Shown: piece by piece, positions 32,401 to 44,400 of the stretch
Numbering within the stretch: position 1 is the first letter of the stretch
Layout of the letters: every line of letters begins with the position of its first letter
DNA from: Andrena cerasifolii
Lineage: Eukaryota > Arthropoda > Insecta > Hymenoptera > Andrenidae
NCBI RefSeq assembly: GCF_050908995.1
Contig: NC_135123.1
Span: 2,666,001-2,730,000, forward strand
Length of the DNA: 64,000 bases
Direction: 5' to 3'
Made by a program: the position numbers and the translations under genes
Notes under the pieces: generated by a model
Told to the model about the DNA's origin: nothing
The model's database searches: none
What the model saw: the letters and a program-made list of their open reading frames with translations, nothing else

Positions 32401-35400
32401 TATGAGAGAAAATATGATAAATTGATACAAAAAAAAAACACTTTCATTTAGCTGGAAAATATTATCGGGAAGGTCCCTGGTTTATTTCTCAGACTTACGC
32501 CTCCCCTCCTCAAGGAAATCATGGATTCGCCCCCCCCCCCTCCCGAAAATCTCAAATCCGCCCCTGGATAGCGTTAGTAGTTTATTAGATATTTCTGTAT
32601 TCAAAATTACCAACAGTATTCAAAATATGCTGCACTTCCTCTACTGGGAAATTCTGGAGGAAATCTAAATAGTTTACCAGTACATTCTAGAGTTAATTTT
32701 AAACTTAAAATGTCACCATATGTCTGATTCTCAGTGGTTATCGAGATATGTGTATCCTGACATTTGGTTTCAGAAATATTGGATATTATTCCGAAAGGAA
32801 CCGGTGGTTGATGGAGATGAGGTTTGGGGGGAGAGGTGGGGAGGGGGTGTGGACCCTAAATTTAAAATTGTAGCTTCGGGTATTTATTAGTTTCCGAAAT
32901 ATTAATAAAAAAAATATTGTTAATTTTTTTTTGAAAATTTTTTTGGACGTTGGGTACATGCTCCCCTATCCGGGAACCGTCCTGCCATTTTTTATTTTTG
33001 AAATTTTGTGACCACAGTCTCATTTTTAGCATCGCCAACCTCACATCGGTTCGCTACCACGCTTTACGCGACCTCCGCACTAATCTAGGCCCAACCAAAA
33101 CTAATACCCGGGACATGTTGGAAAGTGGAATGCGTTGTGTCGGTATAAGTCAACAGAAATGTTGTTAAAAGGGGGGGGGCGTGGTAAAGTGATTAAAAAA
33201 AATCGGTAAGGTGTACCCTTTTATGCACAATTACCCCTGTATCTTTTAAACGCATTAATTACCGAAGCTAAAATTTTATATTTGAAGTCTTTCCACACCC
33301 CTCGTAATACCCACCAAGTTTCATCTCGATCGGCCACCGGTCCCTTTCGGAAGTACAGCCGAAATATTTAACAACAAATTTCATGTGATTATTTATTAAT
33401 CTCTGAAGTAAATGTATATAAATTGTACTAAAATTTTCTTAAAATGGCTACGTTGCAAAATGGCTTCCATACATGCTGCAAGACGTCCAACTTTAGAGTT
33501 TTGGTAACAGGATTAGAAGCAATTCATTTTTAAAGGTGCATGCCTTATATATTTGAACTATCAATTTTCTCTTTGGTATCTGGTAGATACTATGTAAATG
33601 ATACACCTGCTTGTTCACTAACCTCGCACAGAGAATACATGAGATAGGTGCAAGGTTCACATAGATAAACAACAGATTGATACTTCACATATAATAGGCC
33701 TGTATTTTCTTAGAAATGATTTTGTACAATTCTATATATATTGTGAAATGTAATTTTATATGGCGTTATGGTCTAAACTACAAATGTCACTGATTCATCA
33801 CCGTCTAGCCCAAACCACTGAACCTAGTAGGTACTGGATAAGACGGGATTTTTTTAAATTCCATCCCCAAGAGGGTGCAAAAGGGGTAAAGTGTGTTTTC
33901 ATGGACTCCTTAATATCTCTTAGGTCCAATTAGTTGTCAACTTGGTTTTTACTTCAAAAGATTACCCACATAAATGCCTAAAAACCAATTTCAGGATTTT
34001 ACCCGAATCTACCCCTGAGGGGGTGGTGAAAAGGGGTGAAATGTGTTTTCATAGAGTCCTTAATATTTCTTAGGCCCGAAGTGAAGTGCGGGGGTATTTT
34101 GCTAGTTTAATATATAGTTCGAAATTTAGTATATGTTTACATCAAATATGTCATCCAATATTTCTTGAATCAAATGTTAAGATGTCCACATTTTGATAAC
34201 TATTGATAATCAGACATATGTTAATACGATTTTTTCAGTTTAAAAGTAGCTCTAGAATCTACTGGCAAAGTATTTATGTTTCCTACTACAACACTCTTGT
34301 GTACATCATTAGTATTAATATTTCGAATCTTATAGTACTGTGCAAAAGTCTGTTAGAATTTGAAAGTTGCACTTTGTTATTTCTTATTAAATCCATAACA
34401 TTTTGCTTTCTTCTAAATTATATTATGTTATTCCATAATATTGGTATCTATGGAATGAGAAACATTTAATGAACATGTTACTTTTACAATTTATAATTAT
34501 ATACGATGCAATATTTTTGTAAATTATTTAATATAAAAAATAGTGTATAAATTTTGCTTAGGTTGTGTAGATTGTTTCACTGTGATATTAATAGTACAGT
34601 GATTTACTATGATACACTAGTGATATTCTTTGCTGTATTAAATATAGGAGTTAACAAACTTCTATACCTTCGTATTTTTAATAAAGTATTTAATATGATT
34701 CTATATAAGTATTTGTAATTTGATTTAATGTTATGTAGTTAATTATTTCTGAAAATGATCATTCAACCTTTGTAATTACATCCTAAAAGGATTTCAATGT
34801 ATTTGCTACGTAGGTTTTCATATTGTAGTTATTCATCACATGGTATAAGACAACTATAACGTGAAGCAATTACTGTTAAAAGGTAGATTAGGAGGATAGT
34901 AGTATATTCTTAAGTTCTAATGTAATAATCACTTAAGGGGAGAGCCTTGTCTAACTAGCTGAAAATCGAGGTTTTTCGAGATTTTTTTAAAAAAAAAAGT
35001 ATTTAATCGATCTGTCTGAAACTTTCAGGATACTGTATAGTCAAATTAAGGTGAATAAATTTTTTTTATTAAAGAAAAGAACGACAAATAAATAATACAG
35101 TCTGCTGTATTCATGTGAGACCAAAAATGCAAAAAAAAAATTGTTTAGTTTATGCGTCCGCGCACAAAAGCAACCTGTTTGTAGGTTAAAAGATGCAAAA
35201 TTTAACAAGTGGAGGTCACTTGAAAAAAAGTTTACTCTTACCAAAGAAATTTTGCCTTAAATGTGCAAAAAAGCTATTTATTTAAACAATATCATTATAC
35301 CAACGAAAAAAATGTTTTCTATAAAGAAAATGTTCACAAATATGTCTGCACAAGGTAAAGTCGATTGATTGAATATTTTTTTAGTTATATTGCCCGCCAA

Positions 35401-38400
35401 TTGAAAAAGTGTCTTTTTGAGAAAAACGCGTTAAAAGTTTTCTAGTTAAACCCGCGTCACCTCCGCAGCAAAACCGGTTATAGTCGCTTTAATTTTTCGA
35501 ATTTCGTTCCGTGGCTTTGGGACTATATTTTCGTGATGTTCAAATATTAATTTGTGCAAAAAAAATTATTTTTTCGACCCACAACACCAGGCTACCCCCT
35601 TAAGAAGCTTCTGTTATGCATACATTTTCTTATTTGAGTAGATGTCCCATCCGATCTATGTTTATGTTACCAGAAAAGATTTCATTGATATTATGTATTC
35701 CATTTTTTCCTTCAGATTTTGTATTATACACATAGGATATTTTAAACCACGATTGACTAACTGGTGGCTCGCGAGCTACCAGGGGCACCCCCGCTTTGCT
35801 GCCACGCTAAAAGGCCCCCCTCTATACCGACCAGACTCTGACGATCGCAGTGGATTTCTCTTTCTTTCCTTCTCTTTTCGACTGCGATCGTCAGAGCCTG
35901 GTATTTATGGAGGGGGCAGTTCAGCGTAGCATCAAGGCGGAGACAGTGAACGGCGGAAAATACAGGAATGATCAAACTATTTCGCAGAGGGGGAATAACC
36001 AATCAACGCCAAGGTGGGAAACGAACGGCGTCACCGTCGAGCCAGACCAAGCTAGCCAAGCGGGGAAGGTGTTGTCGACGCTGGTAGTAGAGATCCCTAT
36101 TTCACGTGTATTTAAATACACGTGTACACGTGTATTAAACGTATCTGTCCCTGAATCCGTGTATCTTTTAGTACATGGGTACCCGTGCACTATTTCACGT
36201 GTATTTAAATACACGTGAATTTAGATACTCGTGTATTTATAAATACACGTATATTAACGTATCCGTATTTTGATTCGTCTGATTTTTAATATCTATAGAT
36301 ATCCCAGAACTCTGGGGGATTGCAAAATTCATAAAAGAATTAATGTATTTAAAAATATTTACTAGAATAATATGCGGAAAGTATGGTTTTACAAATTTTC
36401 AGATTGTAACTAATAACACAATTATAAAATTAACAAGATTTATTTAATCGATTACCTATTTTGATACAAAAAATTAAGGCATTACTGGTAATAAGCGAGC
36501 TTCTTTTTAGACGCAACGACAATCCTTAAAATTGAAAAACATCACTCGGTTTTATTACACTTATTGCTTAAGTGACCGCCATTGCCCATTCTCCCGTAGT
36601 TAATGCCCAATTCTGATGAAAATACACAAATACGTTGATACACGTGTATTTAAATACACGTGAAATAGTGCACGGGTACCCGTGTACTAAAAGCTACACG
36701 GATCGAGGTACGGATATATGTAATACACGTGTACCCGTGTACACGTGTCTTTTTACTACACGTATGGTCTCTAGCTGGTAGGCTACGGCCTCATTTCCCT
36801 TGGCTAGCTTGGTTTGCGGCATAGACATATATAGACGGAGCAGAAGCTGGGACTGTTGGCGAGGGAAACGGTAGGCTTGGAGGGGAAAAGGCAGAGGTCC
36901 GATACAGGCACGTCGGGTTAGCTTCGGAAGCGTTCGGCATGCATAACCACTGCGTTACCCGATTTGCCTGTATCGCTCCCCTTACCGCGAATCTTACACC
37001 CCCCTCAGCTTACGCCCTGTCTACATATGTCTATGGTTTGCGGTGATGATGCCATGATGGGAATCGAAAGCGTGGCGTCACTTGCCTTGGCTTGGCTTGA
37101 CGGTGGCGCCGTTTCGTTTCCCATCATGGTGTCATTACCGCAAACTATGGACATAGAAATATAGGGACGGAGGAATAGTGCGACTTTAGGCGGGGGAAGT
37201 GATATGCATTTGAGGGGGGGGGGTGGGGCACTACATCTGCCTGAATTTGATTGGTTGCATTCTACGCGTGCTCTGTACCGCTAATTATGAAAAAGTGTTT
37301 GCTACAGATTAGTACATACATACGTCTAATTGTAAGTATATACTAATGGAGTGATTATTCACAAATATAAATTGTAAAAATAATGAAAATTGAAGAGAAA
37401 TATGCATCTATAATTATTAAAATATATCAGGCGAATTAGAGCAGAGATACTGACGTAACATCATTTATTGTTCCATTGTTCTTAATAACCTTTTCTTTAA
37501 CACGCTACTGTATACCACACTCCGAGACGCGCTTCAAATATGGCTGCCACTATCCCTGCTTGCGACGCGACAAACGTTCATCATTACACATCACTGCGCT
37601 TGTGCGAAGCAGCAGCCAATAGAAAGAAGGCGTATGTTACCTCGTCGCCCCTCCCGCAAAGATATCACCCCCCGCAACTATTCCTCCGTCCCTACATTCC
37701 TATGTCCGTGCCGCAAACCAAGCTAGCCAAGGGAAATGAGGCTGTAGCCTACTAGCGTCGACAACACCTTCCCCGCTTGGCTAGCTTGGTCTGGCTCGAC
37801 GGTGGCGCCGTTCGTTTCCCACCTTGGCGTTGATTGGTTATTCCCCCTCCGCGAAATAGTTTGATCATTCCTGTATTTTTCGCCGTTCACTGTCTCCGCC
37901 TTACTGCTACGCTGAACTGCCCCCCTCCATAAATACCAGGCTGTGAAGATCGCAGTCGAAAAGAGAAGGAAAGAAGGAGAAATCCACTGCGATCGTCAGA
38001 GTCTGGTAGGTATGGAGGGGGGCCGTTCAGCGTAGTAGCATGGCAGAAGAGCCCCCGGTGGCTCGCGAGCCACTAGCAACCCGCGGTTGCTCTTCGCAAG
38101 AGCAAAAGTTGGACGAGCCTGGTATAGGCATTAGGCTTAAGTACAATGTAACATAAATAGCTAAAAGTAAGGATTTAAGAACCAAACAACCTCCTTCGTA
38201 CAGTAATCGCCCGTTATGAGTCCGTCGAACTAGGCTGGCGGCGGACTCATAGTGGCTTGCGGACATGATTCCGCGCGGCCAGTGGCTGTGTCGACCCTTT
38301 CGTTTCGTCTCGCTCGTTGCCCGGTTCTCTCACTGTCGTCCGTAGGCTTCCACGAAATGGTGGGGATAGTCGTGGGGCTGTCAACGGGAGGTAAAAACGG

Positions 38401-41400
38401 GCTCATAACGGGGATTTACTGTATAGAATTATACAATGGTCCCCGGATTATTGACATGCTTTTTTCCCCGGATCATCGGGAAAGACCTACCCTCAAATGT
38501 AGTTCTCGCTTTTGAAAATAGTGTAAGGGAAATGTACCTAAATACGAAAGCTACGTTTTTGTTTCAACTATAAAAAAAAATTTCCCGTATTCCGATTATA
38601 TTCGATTAAAATCACTGGTCTTTCAATTTGCAGGGTAAACCAACCAGTGAATGACCGAATTGTTGAATTTGTGGACCTTTGACATTAATACTTGAATACA
38701 TTTATGTATAACAACAAAACAACTGTTTTGGAATTGCTTTTAAATTTATTTTTCTTGAAATTTCAATAAAAATAATTATTTATTCTTATCGTAATTTTTA
38801 AAAAATCAATTATGAAATGCAAAATGTGTAGAAGTCCAGTAACTGACCGCATACACCCATTAAATGACCGGGTATGAGCTAGTGAATAACCGATCAGCTG
38901 AAATAATAAATTAGGAATCAAATATAATGCAATAATTACAGAAATATTTTTAAATTAAAATTATAGGTAATTATTAATTGCAACAATTTTTTTCTAAAAC
39001 TTGGCTAAAGTTTTTATTTTAAGAAAATATTTTTACTTGAGCTTTCAAATCATACAATTTAAGTCTCGAAATTAAACAGCAGTAGTACCTACTTAGGATT
39101 TATTGCACATTAGTTTAATATTATTCGGATATGTAGTATACATGTCTCGAACTAAACAAATCGCTTTTAAAGGAAGACCACTGATTTGAAAGCATTAGTA
39201 TGTGTATTGTTATAAACTTAAATTATTAAATTTAACTTTAATTACAATAATAAGTCGCTTGCATATAATGAAAAGTAAACAAACTAAAATCAGTTAACGC
39301 ATTATACCTATATCACATTACTTTTACACAAACTATTAATACTTAGTTTAAACTTTTATAATCTCAAATATTATGAATAATAATACTTTTTCAGTCTTTA
39401 TAAACGATAATGAAAATAAAATTTAATGACTAGAAAGACATTGAAAACTGTTATTGTTCAATATTATTTCTTTCATTTAGGTGATAATACTGGAGTTTGT
39501 AATATTTTTTAATACTCTTCTTCTTTTGGTATGAGCAATATTAGCAGCATTATTTTGTAAATTCAGAGGATCAGTCTTCTTCTTTTGAAGCAATTCTCTT
39601 TTAGCCTTTTTCTTTTTTTTATAATTTGCATTTCTGCTTGCTTTTTTAATTTTAACTCTTTTTTAGCTTTTCGTCCTTTTTTCTTAATTTCCTGTTCTTC
39701 TTGCTTGACTTTTCTCTTAGTTTCTCTTTCCAATTTTCGTAGCTGTTTCTGATTTTGTTGCTATTCTTCCATCAGTTTTTCTGCATGTTGCTTTTTCCAT
39801 TCTTCAGATGTAATCGCGTAAACTTTAGGCTTTATATTTCTACCTTTTTTTTTTTAAGTTTCTATACGAGGAAAGCATAACTTTTTTAGAATTCGTCTAA
39901 ACGACATGAGTTTTTTTGAGAAGCTAGAAGGATTAGTTTTCTAAGTAACGTGTTTCGTAGTTTTGAAAAAAAAAATGGAATTGATCGGAATAGCAAAAAA
40001 ATAATAAAGGTAGTTTTTTAAACAATTTTTGTGAGGCTGTAATGAAAATTAAAAAAAAAACCGTTTGTGGATTTCGGGAATTTTGCGATTTTCGATCTTA
40101 TTTTGCGATCGTTAAGCGTTTATAGCTCAGAGTAACGTTATCCGATTTTCATGAAATTTCAGGCACGTATACCGATAAGTTATTTCAACCTACAAACGGT
40201 TTTTCTTAATTTTCATTACGGGCTTACAAAAAAAAAATTTAAAAACGACCTTTATTATTTTTTTTACTATTCTAACCAATTGCCTTTTTTCAAAACGACG
40301 AAACACGTCACTTAAGTCGTAAACTAATCCTTCTAGCTTCTAAAAAAAAAACATGTCGTTTGGACCAATTCTAAAAAAATTATGCGATTTTAAAAATGTC
40401 CAAATACTTTTTGTACTAACTGTAAATTATAATTTATAAATGTACCTATAACCTTAAAAACGTGCTCAGCAAGGCCAGCAGGCCTCTCAGTCATTTAGTG
40501 GTTGTAATAAATTTCTAACCTGCCAATTTTTGGACCAGTCGGTCACTTACTGGCAAAACACTTGTGTTTTCAATACCAAAGAATGTCCGACAGAAAGTTT
40601 AAAACAAAGAATATTTATAATTATTTTTACTATACATAAAATTAATTTTAATAAATAACAAGATTTTCTTTTCATTGTCATTTAGTTTATAAATAAAAAC
40701 ACTAAATATTATTAGCACAATAGTTTTCGAGATTATGTATTTACTGCTTTCTTTCTCGAATGAGTGGCTACGGGATAAATTTTAGAAATACTTTTAATAA
40801 GAATTGTACTTATTAATGTTTGCTTGATACGCGTAACTAAAAATATGGGATATTAAATGTGCGACCGACTACACTCCATTTATAAACATACAATAATTTT
40901 TTAATTTATAATTTACATTTCTTTGCCTAACGGTCATTCATTGGTATGCGGTCAATTACTGGATGGTTTACCCTATCAAGTTTTTTTTTTCTTTGAACAC
41001 CATCACTAATTATATAGGAACTTCAATTTTATAGATGAATATAAGTCGAACTGTCTTATTATCTAACCCACGAACAGCAGTGATATCATGCGTTATCTCA
41101 GTTCTTACATCGCAGAAGCCCCGCCTTTTTTTCGCTAAATTCGTATCGGAAATTAAGGTGCAATTGCCAAGTCTATTCTTACAAAGTGTGCTCACTGAGA
41201 GGATATGGGTTTGCTTCAATGCTATTCAGAGGCTAATTGAAGTGCAGCAATTGTCTAAATATAATTTAAAAATTTGATTCTTCGGTGTCGCAACAGACAA
41301 ATGCATAACAATACCAGATGAGAAATCAAGATTACACTTTGGGCACGTTTTCTCTCCAATGTGTAACGAAAAACTAAAGAAAATCCGATTTGCTAGCACG

Positions 41401-44400
41401 ACTGAATATTTTAAATCTCTATTTGTGAGGATTATTCGGCACATATTTTTTTTATACCATGCTTTCCTGCAAAATAAAAAATGGAAACAGTTTGTGCATC
41501 ATAAATTTATAGTTCAATCAGTTACCTCTGAATGCAATCATCATTTATTATCACAACGTTATTATCTTGAGGACTGATGTTGCGTATGCGGAACGCTGAT
41601 ATTGAAGAAATTCCACCAGCTAGATTACATTATCTTTTTCTACAAAAATGACATTAAAAGAAACCTTGACATTTTCTTCTTCTAATAGACTTTTTTTTTT
41701 AATATTTTTACAATCTTTTCTTTTAATTATGTGTTTTACAAACAGCTTATACGCGACATTGAGCCAGAGATGGGCAAAAAATTATTTTAAATGAAAATTT
41801 GTGTACGAAACGTTTATTTAAAATAATTTTTTGCCCGTCTCTACATTGAGCGTGAAAGGGTTAACTTTTTTTTACATATGTTTCGCGTTTACAGCTAATC
41901 AAATATCACAAATACATACAATGAGTCCTCCGCTTTTTCGAAAATGCCCTCTCGTTCCATCTGTTGTTGTTTTCTAACTGTTCTGGCATATTTCATTGCT
42001 TTGGAGGTATATATTACAGAGTTTCTCGGCTTAAGGGGACCTTTCGGTCTAGGGCCCAAAAAATAGGTGATATTTAGGAATTAATTAAAGGAAAACTACT
42101 ATATATAATTTAATGGGAGTTGTTGCATTGTGTTAAGGATGCCTTAAGCTACAGAAATATATTTTTTGTGTTATAATTAATCATTGCAGATGGCACTGGG
42201 GAGTCGTTAAATCAAGGCGTCAAAAAATTGGATCCAAATCGGTGGGACCTGTATCTCCAAAAGTTATTACCCGATTCGACTGAAACTTTTTTCATTTTGA
42301 AGAATATAGTTCTGGCTAGAACTAACTAGAACCAGAAAAAAAATACAAAAATGTTATTTTTTTTTAGAAAATAACGACACTTGAAGTGTGAAATCACTTT
42401 TTCCCAACAGTTTTCATCCTTTCAACGCTTTCGAAAATTATAAATTTTCAATTTTTTGTATTTATTTCTGGTATCCCCCCTAGCTAAAAGTATATTCTTC
42501 AAATAAAAAAAGTTTCAGTCGAATCGGATAATAACTTTTGGAAATACAGGTCCCACTGTTTTGAGAACACTGTTTCGAGAAAAACGCATTTAACGTTTCA
42601 CGCGAGTGCCGAGTGGCCGGGTGTTACCCATTAGGGCGGAGCGGAAAATTTAAATTTGAATTTTCAGTTGGCCTGAGTGCGGGATAGTTGTCTTTTCATT
42701 AACCAAACACAACTGTAAAAAAAAATGGAAAAATATTCATGTCTGCAGGTTCATTTTTCTCCTAAAAATAATCATGTAATCATACTATATAGGCGAAATT
42801 TTAAATTTGAATTTTCAGTTGGCCTGGGTTCGGGATAGTCGTCTTTTGATTAACCAAGCACAACTGTAAAAAAAATTTGGAAAAATATTTTCTCCTAAAA
42901 ATGATTATATGATTATATAATCATTTTTAGGAGAAAATATTTTTCCATGATTATATGATTATATAATCATTTTTAGGAGAAAAAGGAACCTGCAGATATG
43001 AATATTTTTCCAAAAAAATTTTACAGTTGTGTTTGGTTAATCAAAAGACAACTATCCCGCACCCAAGCCAACTGAAATTCAAATTTAAATATTCCCCTAT
43101 ATGTATAGTATCGCTCCGCCCTAACGCTCATACTATAATTATTCCAATATTAAAATTGAAATATCTATATTTTCTATTATATGTTCACGATAGTACCAAT
43201 GGAAGGGCAAGGTTTTCTCGATGAAGATTATTCCAAAAACTTTTAATTATTAATTTAATTTTAATACTTAATATTATTTCACTTTTATACTTTTAAATTA
43301 AAGTTATCACACAATTATATTTTTAATTATTAATTTAATTTTAATACTTAAAATTATTCCAATATTTTTAATTATTTATACGTAATTCAAATTATGCGTG
43401 AATTTCGTAGACCAATTGTGTGATGGAAAATAATCCAAGGTGGAATTCAAACAGGTTTCGATCAGGATTTCCATTCATGAAGATCTAATAGCAGATACAG
43501 AAATTAAATTCTTCATTACTATTTGACTCATTGTAGAAGTGTCGCACAGGCGACGAAGTGCCAAGTGAATTCAGAGCTCGTGCGACTAAAATGAATTCTA
43601 TTTTCAGAGTTAACATGCGAAGACCCTCGGCGTGAAAACTCGTCAACGCCACTCAAAGTGTTAAGGCATTATTTTAAGTCACCAACCTTTCCCAATTACT
43701 TGTCATCCCTATAAACTATAAACGTTTCGTGCAAACTGCTTCTAATAGTTTTCTAAGATATTTAAATCAGACAAGGACGCTAGCCAAGCTAATGTAAAAG
43801 TGGAATATTCTTGAAGTATATTCCTGAACAACTATAGTAGTATGAATGGTGCTATTATCTTGTAATATGAAGTTTGTCTGGACAGTATGCACTGCATTCT
43901 CCCTAATTTGTTTTTCTATTAACCCTTAACTGGTATCCTGGGGTCGCTCATGACCCCAAGCACCCAAAGTTCGATGTACAATTTTCGGTTGTCTAAGTTG
44001 GTAAACTGAATTTCTAATTAATTTTATAATAATAGTTTAACTTTCTACGCTTATATTATTTTCTACATTACCTAAGAACAAAATATTTATAGTGGTTGCT
44101 CTAGTGTCGACTTTACAAATTTCTGTGCCCTTTTTTATTTGGGGTCTGCCACGACCCCAGTATACCAGTCACGTTTGCCAAAAACAGTATACCAGTTAAG
44201 GGTTAAGTAAGGTGGTGTTGTTTTTTGGTCTTGAATGAATGTAATATTAATTTTTCCACCATAATCAACCAACCCCCCTTCCCGCAATTATAAGGCTGCC
44301 TTTATCCACTTGGTAACACATTTTTCTTATTTTCTCCTGTTTTACACAATAATGTATACAATAAACAAAACTGGCAGGACCATTCAAATTTTTTCTCTCC

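Larger units (their letters stand above)
30318..32648. repeat. Outer inverted repeat (AGGAAGTGCAG ends) holding two later insertions
   Basis: TAGAGGAAGTGCAGTATATT at about 30326 is mirrored by AATATGCTGCACTTCCTCTA at about 32624-32643. A second inverted pair inside it is AAGGTGCAGGTAATTTGGAA (30528) against TTCCAAATTACCTTCACCTT (31824). Between them lie the foldback at 30939 and the hAT copy at 32164. Confidence 0.65.
38634..40975. mobile_element. 2.3 kb element with AGGGTAAACCA ends
   Basis: AGGGTAAACCAACCAGTGAA at 38634 and, inverted, AGGGTAAACCATCCAGTAAT ending near 40975. The motif CCAGTxAxTGACCG recurs several times internally near both ends (38840-38890, 40480-40550), a sub-terminal repeat pattern typical of DNA transposons. 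Carries a Lys-rich coding remnant (39490-39850) and a foldback copy (39874-40397). Confidence 0.7.

Noticed and set aside
32166..32405. Open frames on both strands with heptapeptide repeats
   Set aside because: They are the translation of a 21-bp tandem array; a unit length divisible by 3 without stops opens frames on both strands.
34203..34469. 88-codon hydrophobic frame
   Set aside because: Composition is what AT-rich DNA gives by chance; no start context, splice sites or family motif.
35642..38515. Several 70-120 codon frames
   Set aside because: All lie in inverted-repeat arms or the CACGTG-rich hAT element and read the same sequence in both directions.
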